Source of the DNA: Rhodeus uyekii
Taxonomy: Eukaryota; Chordata; Actinopteri; Cypriniformes; Acheilognathidae
Length of the DNA: 64,000 bases
Direction of reading: 5' to 3'
NCBI GenBank assembly: GCA_037043235.1
Contig: JAWRVZ010000102.1
Coordinates: forward strand, 290,001-354,000
Made by a program: the position numbers and the translations under genes. How positions within the stretch are numbered: the first letter of the stretch is position 1; each line of letters starts with the position of its first letter. Of this stretch, positions 47,010-58,020 are shown piece after piece. The notes beneath the pieces are model-generated. The model was not told where the DNA came from. It saw nothing but the letters and a program-made list of their open reading frames with translations, and did not search any database.

Positions 47010-48394
47010 ATGCTGATTTTCCAAATTCAAAAGAAACTTTCACATTTGAGTATCAGCCAATTACAGCTGATTGCACGATTCACTGAAGATGGTCAAGAGA
47101 GTTCCACTCTCCCTGAACTTGGTGAGTTAGAACTGCACCACTTGATTGTCGATTCTATTCGAAGTGAGAATCTAAAAGCAATGAAAGATGAAGGTATGAG
47201 TCATAAATACTCCATACATGATTTTCTGGATGACCTGTTTCGAGTTCCAGATGCAAGGTGGTGGGGATGGGTATGTGATTTTTGAGCATGTTAAAGCCAC
47301 CACCACTGATAACTTGAATGTCATTTTTATCTATCAAGATGGATCTGTTCACACTTATCAACCACCCATTGACAGAGTCTTACTTACACAGTCTTACCTA
47401 CCGTGATCACACGTACATGTATCATCCAAGGACCAGGATGCTTGTATACGATCCACGCAAATACCAGCCCTACCCAAACCTTCCATTGTAAGTGATACTG
47501 CACCAAGGCCATTGTCAAACTTCAACAATCAGGTTATAAGAGTGACTGATGTTTCTTCTCTGTTACCACGCAGAGAATTTAAGTTATATGGTGGTCAGTT
47601 TTGTGATGCAGGTTGTGGTATGCCTTTCAATTGTTTCTGTAAGCAAATTGATGAGGGGTTGAAGGAGGGTTTCAGTGAGTGTGAAATTATTAGAGCTGTC
47701 CTGAAAATAACTACACCTGGTACATTCAGAGAGATGTTGGTTAATAAGAATGACCATCACTATTGATCACTAACTTTCCTTAACTTTAACTTTTCCTTAT
47801 CCTTAACATTTTCAAGACCTAACTAGTGCAAGACAAAATAACAAAGAGAGCCCACAACAGTTTGGTTTCAGGAGCCCACCGCTGGTATTGGTTTCAGCTG
47901 TAACAAATCTTGTTTAAGGCACTTTCCTTCACACACTTTACAAGGGGTTAAATGAGAGAAACGGATATATCAGACGTGATCTTAAACCTTTTCTCTCAGA
48001 CATGCAGGTTGGTGATGACTACCTCTTGGAATATATGATAAAATCAACCTCTGAAGAATAAGGGATATTGAAAAGACCGGGTGCAGTAGTTAAAAACAGA
48101 CAAGTCACTGTAAATGTGTCTCAGCTCTCCCAAGGTGACCTAAACTCTACAACAAAAGTTGAAGCTGAGTTACAAGCAAACTGGAAGGCTTTCAAAGAAC
48201 TAACCATCCAAGTTTCTTCTCTAACTAAGCACCTAGCTCAAACCACTGAGACTGTGAAGCTGACAGACTGCCACACACCTATAGATTTTGCCCACCCACC
48301 ACTATCTGAAACAAGAGGTAAATGCAATGACTATATACAAAGAAAGTCGTCGGGAAATGGGAAAAGGTCGCTGGAGAGGGACAGCCAGCGATCC
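47010..48394 (+). pseudogene. Ty3/gypsy gag remnants
   Basis: Three blocks in different frames. 47010-47240: ISQLQLIARFTEDGQESSTL, then a Leu/Glu-rich segment. 47512-47765: REFKLYGGQFCDAG, then KQIDEGLKEGFSECEIIRAV and TPGTFREMLVNK. 47940-48394: YIRRDLKPFLSDMQVGDDYL-type sequence and KRPGAVVKNRQVTVN. These follow the order of a fish gypsy Gag protein. No zinc knuckle is visible before the protease. Several stops and a deletion near 47770-47870 inactivate it. Confidence 0.7.
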
Positions 48395-48483
48395 TAAACA
48401 GTGATGAGCCCAGAGAAAAGGTAAAAACACCTAAACGTGCACAGTCAAGCTCACCATGTCCGTCAGACTCAAAGAAAAGAATA

Positions 48484-48890
48484 GCTCAACTTATTCGTAA
48501 GCAATGCATGGTCTCATGTTCCATTAATGGCGTACCTCTGCAGATGCTGCTTGATTCAGGGGCACACGTGACAATGGTGAACAAATCATGGCTTGAACAA
48601 GCAATAGCCCATGTCAAAATACAACCAATTGGATCGTTGTTTTCTGACCATTCTCTTGAAATTTCCAATGTCCAATGTGACAATCGGAGTGCCACTACTT
48701 GTCAGTTGTGACTGTAATTACAATCTTTTAGGTAGTGATGTGATTGCAGAATTTCTTAAAGCAAATATGGATCAGATTCACAATGTTAATGTGACTGAAA
48801 TATTTAAAGAGGCTTTAAGTGTCAATGACAGCACCATCCAAGCCTTAGTCGGCCGAGCCCAGAGAATCATTGCCCTGAGGGTCTAGAATT
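48484..48890 (+). pseudogene. Ty3/gypsy aspartic protease remnant
   Basis: VSCSINGVPLQMLLDSGAHV carries the LLDSGA active-site motif of retropepsins (about 48511-48570). A frameshift near 48670 moves the rest, ending NLLGSDVIAEFLKAN (the flap-to-C-terminal hydrophobic-G-D block), into another frame. In life it would cleave the Gag-Pol precursor. Confidence 0.75.
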
Positions 48891-49088
48891 GTTTCCAGAT
48901 TTAGTTGATGTCCTTATTGGCTCATCAAAGCGCATCAAATTCCCAATTCAGAACTCTACAAACATGACATGTATCTTGCAAAGAAAACCATTGTTGGTAC
49001 TCTTGAAGGTATAGTTAAACCAGTCAACTGTTCCTCCATCAGATGTGAGCCAACACCTCAGAACACAGCCCACTTGTGTTAAGCTCAA

Positions 49089-50283
49089 TTGTGCACTGAT
49101 GAACAGAATACTGAAGGCAAATGGCATCCTCCTGTTGACCATTTAATGGAGGAAGAACAAGATTTTGTGAAAAGCATGCTTTTTGATCAGTCAGACGTCT
49201 TTGCCAAAGATGATGCTGACATCAGTTGTATTCCTATCCTACAGCTTAAGATTAGACTTACCGATGACAGACCAGTCCAGAAGTCCTACAATACAATTTC
49301 AAAACCCTTAAATCGAGAGGTAAAAGAGTATATACAAAATCTACTTGATCATGGATGGATAAGGAAGTCCACCTCACCTTATGTTACGCAAGTGTGTGTA
49401 GCTGGCGTGCGATGCGGAGAGAGCAGCGCGGAGACACGGATTCCAAAAACAGAAAGACTTTAATAATAAAAGGGAAAACTAAACAGCACATGGGAGTGCA
49501 AACAAAGGAGGCATCCACACGTAGTAACACGGCAAACATAACTTTAACTTTAAGAACTGACCATCTGGGGAGTGAACATGGGGAACTTAAATACTGGCAA
49601 TGATAACATGAAACACAAAACACCTGTGAATAATCTGTGATGATGGGAACTGAAAGTGACGGTGAGAAAAGGAACAGGGAACATGTGACAAGGAAAAGGC
49701 AAACTAAGAGTCCATGGTGACGGTGAATGTGACACCTTATTCCTCCCCTGTGGTCTGTGTTAGAAAAAAGGACAGGAGTTCATGGTTGTGTGTGGACTTT
49801 TGTGGTCTAAACAGTAAGACTGTCCCTGATCACCACCCACTGCCCTGTATCCAGGATCTGCTTGATAACTTTGGGGGCACTCATGGTTCTCAGGTCTCAA
49901 CTAAGCAAGTGCGTACCACCAATGCCTTGTCGAGGAAAGCTCCAGACACCTCTCAGCTTTTAGCACTACTTGGGGGCTATGTGAATGGATCCATCTCTCT
50001 GCCTAACGCACCAGCGGCTTTCCAGAGATGTCTGGAAGACGTTTTAGATTGTCTGAGGGATGACTGTTGTTCACCTTATCTTGATGACATATTCTGTTTT
50101 TCAAAAACATTTTCTGAACATGTTCAGGACATGGGGAAAGTGTTCTGTCGGTTAAGGGAGCATGGTTCTTTACGCCCAAAGAAGTGTGAATTATTCAAAC
50201 CCCAAATCAGGCATGTTGTTGGCTTGGTAACGAGTGTAGGCATACAAGTAGATCCAAAGGTCTTGGAAGCCATCGTACAATAA
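49089..50283 (+). pseudogene. Ty3/gypsy reverse transcriptase, split by a solo LTR
   Basis: The first part ends in WIRKSTSPY (to 49381). The LTR with its duplicated CCTTA follows, and coding resumes with YSSPVVCVRKKDRSSWLCVD, LNSKTVPDHHPLPCIQDLLD, then a scrambled stretch where the first catalytic Asp block should be. NAPAAFQRCLEDVLD and the intact YLDD box (SPYLDDIFCFSKTF, near 50080-50120) follow. The thumb region ends near 50283. The scrambled stretch looks like a compensated frameshift. The enzyme is dead twice over. Confidence 0.85.
49382..49734 (-). mobile_element. Solo LTR inside the gypsy RT, 353 bp
   Basis: Plus strand ends TGTTACG and TGTGACA; on the minus strand it starts TGTCACATTC and ends CGTAACA. 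The 5-bp duplication CCTTA flanks it (49377-49381 and 49735-49739). On the minus strand a TATTTAAG TATA-like box lies near 49590 and an ATTAAA polyadenylation-like signal near 49463. Removing the LTR and one CCTTA restores the RT frame. It shares only short TGTCA-type ends with the LTR at 15945. Confidence 0.85.
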
Positions 50284-50389
50284 AAGGAAAGGGAACCTAA
50301 GTGAAGTCAGTGCTCTGCTTGTTTGTTTGGGTTACTACCGGCCTTTTATTCAAGACATATCCAGAATAGCCCGTCCTCTCTTCAAACTG

Positions 50390-50610
50390 CTAGAGACTGC
50401 AACAGAGTTTAATGGGAGAATGGTAAAGAAAAAGTCATCAAATTACGAATTTGTCAAGTTCGTCTAGTAGACTGATGCCTCTAGTGATGGTCTGGCTGTT
50501 GTACTTTATCAGGAACAGGGAGGTAAACTGAGTTGTTACTTATGGCTCAAGATCACTCACACCAGCTGAGAAGAATTATCATCTCCATTCCAGCAAGCTT
50601 GAGTTTCTTA
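50390..50610 (+). pseudogene. Ty3/gypsy RNase H remnant
   Basis: TDASSDGLAVVLYQEQGGKL (50471-50530) is the first catalytic Asp block of gypsy RNase H. It follows an in-frame TAG, and sequence after it is frameshifted (AEKNYH-like and KLEFL-like blocks are in other frames). Confidence 0.75.
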
Positions 50611-50689
50611 AATTGAATTGTACATGAATGGAACAGACTCAGACTTGACAAAGAGATTCTATACAGGCAAACAGGGCAAGGCAAACAAC

Positions 50690-51036
50690 TAATTCTACCC
50701 ACGTCGCTCAAGTCAGTTGTGCTCAAGTACTTGCATGATGATATGGGACCTGTCGGTGCTGACAAAGTCATTCATTTAGCAAGGCAGAGGTTTGATTGGC
50801 CTTTCATGCAAAATTTAAATGTGAAATTTAAAATCATGTCATCCGTCAGAGTTCATGCATTACACAAAAGAAACCCACTATTCCAGAGAAAGCATCAATG
50901 GGCTCCATCACCATCAGTGTCACCTTTGGGCGTCTCTGTTGATTTTATTCATCTCGAACCAAGTAAAGATGTTTATGAGTATATCTTAGTTTTGGTAGAT
51001 CACTTTACCCGTTTTGCTCAAGCCTACTCAACTTAA
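50690..51036 (+). pseudogene. Ty3/gypsy integrase remnant
   Basis: LKSVVLKYLHDDMGPVGADK then VIHLARQRFDWPFMQ is the HHCC zinc-binding region with the first His partly preserved; the two Cys are lost. VSVDFIHLEPSKDVYEYILV then LVDHFTRFAQAYST is the start of the DDE core, with its first Asp. The frame stops at 51036 and the rest of the core, including the other acidic residues, is deleted. Confidence 0.82.
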
Positions 51037-51073
51037 AACAAATCTGGGAAAACTGTAGCAGAGAAGATCTTCT

Positions 51074-51863
51074 TTGACTTCTTTGAATAGCACATTCATG
51101 AACTATAACCCACCACCCTCAGGGGAATCCTGCAAAATCTGTGCTTATTGGGAGCAGAAAGTTCATTGTGTGGTAGAAAGAGTTGGAGATGGAACTGTCT
51201 ATAGAGTGCAAGTAGGAAAGGTGACCAAACTGCCCGTCTGTTGCACCGAAACCTACTCTTACCTGTAAATGACTTGCCACTTGAAAGTAACAAACGCAAT
51301 TCTGCTGATCAGCAGGAAATAGGCAAAATCATTCAAACAAGAAAGACACAAGTAAGCAGGATTCAGATGATTCTGATTCTGTACCCGAGTATGAAACGAG
51401 CATGGCCAGTCTAAGCCCTCCCTAACCAGAGTAAAACAGTGAGCTTTGAGCAAGAGCACCAGAATTCCAGCCTTTGAATCTGAGAACAGGAAGAGATGGT
51501 GTGAAACCAGTGTGCTCAGTAACTCCTGAACCAGTAGATGCTTCACTTACAGCGGGACTGAATTCATCTGGAGAGCTCTTTGAAGAACTTACAGTGGAAA
51601 CTGTGAAAAGAGTAGATCAATTAGAATTTTGCCCCGATGTTGAACCTGATATACTTTTACGACGGTCTGTCCGAGCTCCCAAACCAAGAGATGCATTTAC
51701 ATATAACCAGCTGGGTCAACCTACATACCAAGTTTGGAGACCAGGAGAAAATCCAATGCTTGCTTGTGTGTTTTACCCTGTCCAGACTTACCCCGTAATA
51801 CCGGACATGTGTCACTACCTAGTCCCACCAGTGTGTGCATTTTTTTTTTTAAAGAAAGAGTGA
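51074..51863 (+). pseudogene. Ty3/gypsy integrase C-terminus and polyprotein tail
   Basis: 51104-51265 keeps the LRSYWE-like SH3/GPY module (CAYWEQKVHCVVERVGDGTV then YRVQVG). 51474-51863 is an open tail of 129 codons with LLRRSVRAPKPRDAFTYNQL then GQPTYQVWRPG, a motif common near the end of fish gypsy Pol proteins. The purine tract and 3' LTR follow 130 bp later. Confidence 0.7.
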
Positions 51864-52000
51864 AAGCATAAGACACTTCACATTCTAGAGCATACACCTA
51901 CATACATTGAGTAACAGCTTTAAAGTTTACTTTTCTTGACACATTTAATAAACTAATAAGTTTAGTTCTGTCTGGAGACATTTCTAAAAGCAGGGGAGAG

Positions 52001-52254
52001 TGTAAAGGGTTGAGAAAATGCTATTAGTTCTTAAAATGGGACTTAAAACAGCCACCACCCCCCATAAATCTTTTGAATTGCGAAGCAAGAAACTTTTCTT
52101 GTGTAATTACACTGCCGAACCAATAGATGGAGGTGGATGCGCTTGTGAAAGAAACAAGAGAATAGTGTCCTCAGGGCTCAGTAATAAACTGACTGCAATT
52201 GAGGAATGATATCTTATGGGTCTCTGTGGTTTCCCCAAATATGAATGCTTTACA
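52001..52254 (+). mobile_element. 3' LTR of the gypsy element
   Basis: Ends TGTAAAG and CTTTACA, perfectly inverted, 254 bp, directly after the purine tract. AATAAA near 52182-52187 sits 70 bp from the end. The first 45 bp resemble 46077-46121. Confidence 0.8.
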
Positions 52255-53426
52255 ATCCATACACATATTTTTTTTATTAGACTTATGCAAACAGAAATGC
52301 GCAAGAGTTTAGTATAAATAGTTCTGAGTTTGTTTCAAAGTACATGTAATCTAAAGACTCTTAATTCACTGAGGTTTAAAAAGGACCGTAAGATTAAGTC
52401 TATTCGGTGTGTTTCAACCATGAGTTATATGTTAATGGAATGTTTTATCAGATGTAAGTATTTGTGTTGTATGTTATTGGATTTAAGAGTGGGTTTTTTT
52501 TCAGTCAGCATCTGTCTCTGTTCAGATGCCATTTTGAGTGTTCAGCCAACATGTTTGCGGTGTGTACAAGTACAAGTACAAGTACACACACACACACAAA
52601 AAAAAAAGTTATCTTAAATTCCAATCCTATTCTACTATTCCTTTCCAGTGTTACGGACAGATCCTCGGACAAGGGAATTACTGCAAGTACACATTTAGTA
52701 AATAGTTTGTTAAATAAGCAAGTTGACTGAGACAGGTTATTCTAATGGATCTTGGAGTAAACAGGCTTACAGGATGATGTGGTGGTGGAAAGTGACAGAG
52801 GATGGTGAAACGCACGAAGCAGGGAGCCCAGGGAAGTAAAGCAGGGTGGCAGGTAGGAGTAATGGTCTTAGAGATGCATAGTGATGGAGCATAGGTATGT
52901 AGGGAGTGATTGGCATGATGATGAGGTGCAGGTGTGTACAATCAATACTCTGGAGAAGGTGCTTGTTGAGGTGCAGAGGTGAGAGAGCCTGGTAACATCT
53001 AGTCATGTTCAATAATACTTTAATGACTAATGTATTGGAATCACTAGACGTTCTGTCATCATTCACTCACCCTCTTTCTGTAGAAAGAAATACCCTCTTT
53101 TTTACAGAATTAAAATAAAAATAAAAAATAAAAATAAATATATATAAATAAGCTTTGCCCTTAATTGTTTCATTTATCTCAAAATCATTTACCTCTAAAC
53201 GGGACTTGACACAAAACACGGCTAATCAACTACAACAAATGTTTTTAAAATCTATACTCATTCATATTATTAACTATGATACATCCCTTTAGGGTCCCCA
53301 TGCTTTAAGCATAGATTATTTACATAAGGCTTTTCCTCCTACAAACGTTTTACATCGGTATATTAAAAAATGGTCCCTAACAGGTACATATTAAAGAAAA
53401 TTTATGGCATTTTAGTTAGAAGCATG
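52255..53426. other. Intronic DNA, nothing recognised
   Basis: AT-rich with a short GTACAAGTACAAGTACAAG plus (CA)n run near 52563-52596. The patch at 53055-53083 resembles the end of the MITE at 42756. Confidence 0.5.
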
Positions 53427-54382
53427 CTTGTCACACTTATATGTTTCAGATCATCAAACTAATTTGAATATTAGTCAAATATAATGCAAGTAAACACAAA
53501 ATGCAGATTTTAAATGAAGGTTGTTACTAAGGGAAAACAAAATCTAAACTTACATGGCCCTGTGTGAAAAAGTGCTTACCCCTAAACCTAATAACTGATT
53601 GGGTCATCTTTTGCAGCAACAACAGCAATCAAGTGTTTTTGATAATTTGCAATTAGCCTTTTAGTGTGCTGTGAAATTTTTGCCCACTCATCTTTGCAGA
53701 ATTGTTATAATTCAGCCACATTGGAGGGTTTTCGAGCATGAACTGTCTTTTTAAGGTTTCAATAGAATTTAGTTCCAAAGTCTTCAATTTGTTTTTCTTC
53801 TGCCATTCAGAGGTGGACTTGCAGGTGTGTTTTGCATAATCGTCCAGCTGCAGAACTCAAGTCTGCTTGAGCTTGAGGTCACAAACAGAGTGCCGGATGT
53901 TCTTTTTCTGAAGTGCGGCGTTACTTTTACGGCAAATATAATGGGACGCGCACCTTCCAAAAACAAATTCTCGTCATAATAATGGCTGTCACTGTGGTTC
54001 GCTGGAGCTCCAAAGCTTTAGAGATGGCTTTATAAGCTTTTACAGACTGATAGATCTCAATTACTTTCTTTCTCATTTGTTCCTTAATTTCTTTGGATCT
54101 TGGCATGATGTCTAGCTTTTGAAGATCTTTTGGTCTACTTTACTTTGCTAGACATGTCCTATTTAAGTGATTTATTGATTGAGAACAGGTGTGGTAGTAA
54201 TCAGGCCTGGGCGTAGCTAGAGAACTTTACCACACAGGGCCATGTTGGTTTGGATCTCCTTCCATACAAACTAACCTTTGACTAATATTTACATTTGTTT
54301 GATGATCTGAAATATTTAAGTGTGACAAACATTTAAAAAAAAAAGAAATCGGGAAGGGAACAAACACTTTTTCACTCCACTG
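53427..54382 (-). mobile_element. Tc1-like transposon, internally deleted
   Basis: The right end reads, inward, TACAGTGGAGTGAAAAAGTG with TA outside. Long inverted repeats share GACAAACAT, TTAAATATTTCAGATCATC and TTTGACTAATATT with 53450-53500. The left outer tip is lost. The internal GGCCCTGTGTGAAAAAGTG repeat lies at 53550-53575. From 54106 the minus strand encodes MPRSKEIKEQMRKKVIEIYQ then SVKAYKAISKALELQRTTV, the helix-turn-helix DNA-binding start of a Tc1 transposase, and then jumps to fragments of the DDE part. It is about 0.6 kb short of a full element and inactive. Confidence 0.88.
53975..54106 (-). pseudogene. Tc1 transposase N-terminal fragment
   Basis: ATG at 54104-54106. About 43 codons cover the first helix-turn-helix (paired-like) domain that binds the inverted repeats. 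The RTTVTAII end joins unrelated sequence after a deletion. No catalytic residue remains in frame. Confidence 0.8.
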
Positions 54383-56637
54383 TATGTTGGGATATGATGC
54401 AAATTTTGTGGTATAAATGTTTAAAGAGCAAGTACTCAAACTACATAAACGACTTGCTCCATTGCAGACATGTGGTAAAAAATAAGTCTATACCTGACAC
54501 AAAACACTGAAAGATCTCAATGTATATTTCTGTTCGTTTTCGCAAAAGGTTTGTTCATTTTTATTGGCATAAAAACAACTTCATAGCTAGACAGGGAATT
54601 CACATGCTAGTCATTTCAGGCACCTTCTTAAAACAGATATTGTTGGCTAACAGAATTTATGCTTGATCTTTGACATTGAACTTTTTAACAAAGACAGTCC
54701 ATTAGGATTCACCTAGACACCTCATTTTATTTTAAGTGAACAAAGGAGAATGACAATGAAAATCCCCTTGAAAAAGCTGTAGAATAACTTTTTCACATAA
54801 TAATGACAAACGTGTCAGAGCTGTAGTGAAGTGTATGCATTCTCACTGCGTCATGTTGAAGCGCTGCTGCCTTATTTCTTAGAACTGAAAATCCAAAACA
54901 GCATGTGAAATACATTAGAAAGTATCATTTTTCTAGAATATAGCTACAAATTCTGGCAATTTAATTGACTATGTGCTTGATTTTATATGCAAACAAGCAT
55001 GTATGCAAAGAATATTTGCATTGCTTGGGGGTTTCAAATCATTAGCTACCCTCCAGCTATATTACACATAACTGCTGAAAGGATGCATCTATGTACCTGC
55101 TAAAACTGCAGAAGATATAGTAAAACATGTGTAGAATAATAATAATTATAGCCCCAGGTGGTAAACGAGTCATTATGAACAATAAAAGTTAAATATAAGT
55201 AAATGCCAAGGCCATAAACAGTTATTAAATGCATTAAAACAAAAAGCATAACAAAAGAGTCCTGAAGACTAGTTAAAAAATCTTTAGAAGATTCATTATG
55301 TCTATTTATTCGTGTTTGATTAAAGAACTCTCAACAGGTAGCAACACGTGGCGTGTCATACATTATACCAGCAGCCTGTTAATGCAACTGCACTTTCCTT
55401 CAAATAAAGTTTGCAGAAGTCAAGCTCACTCTGTTTGCTTGTCCTCTGCATGGCCCTGCTGACAACACGTGAGTGTGCATTAATATCTTCAATTCCTCTG
55501 CGAATACCTCAAGGTTTGCTTTGCATTCTCAAATGCAGGCACTCAAAACACTATGTCATCCTTGGGATGATTTAAGGCATAACTGATCAAAATATTTTAC
55601 CGTATATCCTGGACTTTATTCTTTAAAGAGATGTTGTTCACAGTCGTCATGCTTTTCTCATGAAAGTGTTGTTCCACATAATTTGAGAATGTAGTTTCTG
55701 TTGTCGAGGGAAACTGAAGACACTCAAAATTTAAAGACATTGAGAGTCCAATAGTAGTGTAAACTGTGACGGAAAGCAAAATCCTACATCATCCAATTGC
55801 TTGTTTCTACTTCAACTCCTGTACTTACATACTCAATTGTCCTCCACTTGTTAAATAAAACAAAGGGATTCCAAATAATTTAATTTCTCCAATTGTTATG
55901 ATTCAGTTAAAACAAAGGCATTTACTAAGACAACTATAATTACAAAGACCATGGAGCTATTTGTTTGAGCAGAAAATTAACATATATTGATTGTGACAGA
56001 GATGGGACTCGAAGCCAATGCTTGGGTTTGTAAACTAAAAGAAATTTTGCATTTGATGCTCTCCAGATATAGTTGGTAAGAATTGCTGTTTCTCTCCTGA
56101 GCTAGAAGCGTAATGTCACCACTCTTCAAGGCATCCTTTAAGCACCAGCTCTTGTTGCCATGGAAACCTTTCATTGCACACACAACCTTCCTGTGCTGTC
56201 TCGCAGAACCTTCCTCATAAACAAAGTAAATCTCACCTCTAAATCCTGGATTTAACTGAGAGAGAGGGTCGAAACATGGATCATCATATCTTATTGTATT
56301 TGATTTACTTCAGTACACCCCTACAGAAGAGGTCAGACAACATATTTAATCTTAGTAATAATCTTAGATGTTTTTTATAAAAGTAAAGGATGCATCAATT
56401 TGATCATCAAAAATGACAGGTAAGGCCTTTAAAATTCATTTAAATTTAAATTTTACTAATATTTACTGTTCAACACAGGAATTTTTAATAAATAAATGCA
56501 TCCTTGATGAGCTTTCGTAAAAACAAAAGCAGTTACGTCATCACTCATGATATCACAAACTGACAAAATAAAACATTGTGACAATCCCTGTGAAGTAAAA
56601 AAAAATGTAGTGAAGACAACATCATCCACGGCAAAAA
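54383..56637. other. AT-rich intronic DNA, nothing recognised
   Basis: About 2.2 kb without a supported gene or element. Confidence 0.5.
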
Positions 56638-56712
56638 ACATCTCAGGTTACACATTACCATGGTTCCCTGAGGGGAAAACTAGAAGCTGCATTGTATGAT
56701 GTCACTTTGGAA

Positions 56713-58020
56713 CAGAGATGCCCAAACTAGGGCCCGCGGGTAACCTTTGATTTGGCCCGCCGTACCGTCCGAGGGAGAGAGAGAGAGAGAGAGAGACAGA
56801 GAGATACCTTCAACACAGATTGTCATTTCTAATTTGACATGACAATTTTGTTTTATAGTTGAACTACAACAGAGTAAACTGAAATTAAATGTTTAAATTA
56901 AATATAAATTAATTTAAAAATGTATTGTAAGTGCACAATTCAAGGCAATAAACGTCAACAAATTAAACGCAATAATGGAGAAATCAAGGCAGTGGCACAG
57001 AGACAAAATATTTTTTTTTAAAAGCTTGGCAAGATGAGTTTTTATTCACAGAAGTCAAATCAAAGGCAGTATGCCTAGTTTGCAAACAATCTGTTGCTGT
57101 TTTAAAAGAGTACAATATCCATCGTCATTATGAAACAAAACATTGTGCAGCTTTCTCAAAGTACAGCGGCGAGACGCAAAAACAGCAGACTCACAAGCTG
57201 CTTGATGGACTTCGATCTGAACAGAGCGCGCTGCTACGTCCTTCATCATCAGTGATTCTGTCTCTGTTTGGCAGTACAGCGATCCCTCGTTTATTGCGGT
57301 TAATGTGGATGGGAACCCCCGCGATAGGTGAAAATCTGCAAAGTAGGATTGGCCAATCAGCTCACGGGATATATCCACTCGTGCTCTCATTGGGCGAGCT
57401 CGCGCCGGGAACCAATCACGTGTCTTGTCTGAGTGCCATGGGCGTGTACAAAGCCTCTGAGATAGTTTTTCTCTTTGTTTGGCATCCTGGGAAACCGTTT
57501 CTCTCGCATCACGGTTAAACAACGCTGCTTTCCGCAATATGGCTGTACATGGCGGTGTTTTGGAATTTTAATTTTTTGATTAAAATTTTTGAAAAATCTG
57601 TAATGCACTTAGACCGCAAAGTGGCGAGGGATTACTGTACCTACCTCTGTGAGCAGACTTTTAGTCTGATGAACTTGAACAAGAGTAAACTAAGCAGCCA
57701 AATAACTGACTCTCATCTACATAATATCTTGTCTTTGTCTGTAAGTCAGCTACAGACCAATCTTGTATTTGGCATTGAACTGTATTGTACATTGAACGCT
57801 TGGGGATTGTTGCCCATTTAAATTGTTCATTAAAATGCAAACCTATACAAATAAAATAAATAAAATAAATAAATGCAAACCTATACAAATAAAATAAATA
57901 AACCCAAAGCAACTTTAATGTAATGCAGTTTTATTTATGATGCAAAATTTTCTTTTGGCCCACGGCTCTCAATCAAGATTGATTTTTGGCCCTTCATAGG
58001 AAAAAGTTTGGGCACCCTTG
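56713..58020 (+). mobile_element. hAT transposon remnant (BED/ZBED-like transposase)
   Basis: The inverted ends are CAGAGATGCCCAAACT and CAAGGGTGCCCAAACT. They are flanked by 8-bp duplications CTTTGGAA (56705-56712) and CTTTGGAC (58021-58028), differing by one base; 8 bp is diagnostic of hAT. The plus strand encodes FLFTEVKSKAVCLVCKQSVA then NIHRHYETKHCAAFSKYS (57035-57160), a BED-type zinc finger. After an internal deletion comes FGSTYLCEQTFSLMNLNKSK then SSQITDSHLHNILSLS (57267-57740, spanning the MITE), the C-terminal dimerisation region. The catalytic core is gone. Confidence 0.85.
57277..57637. mobile_element. pogo-like MITE (copy 2), 361 bp, inside the hAT
   Basis: Ends CAGCGATCCCTCG and, inverted, CAGTAATCCCTCG, with TA on both sides (57275-57276, 57638-57639). 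It is related to 17354-17608 in reverse orientation and longer by about 100 bp. It splits the hAT coding sequence between FGS and TYLCEQ, and removing it with one TA restores that frame. Confidence 0.85.

Larger units (their letters stand above)
46077..52254 (+). mobile_element. Degenerate Ty3/gypsy retrotransposon
   Basis: In order on the plus strand: a short segment resembling the LTR start (46077-46121), gag, protease, reverse transcriptase, RNase H, integrase, a C-terminal domain, a purine-rich tract (AAAAGCAGGGGAGAG, 51986-52000) and a 3' LTR. A LINE copy (46183-46836) and a solo LTR (49382-49734) have inserted into it. Every coding block carries frameshifts or stops, so it is inactive. 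The 5' LTR matches the 3' LTR only over about 45 bp and no target duplication was found, so the 5' end is rearranged. Confidence 0.82.

Noticed and set aside
57055..57537. 160-codon minus-strand frame
   Set aside because: It spans the MITE and the antisense of the hAT BED-finger coding sequence; the plus strand explains this DNA better.
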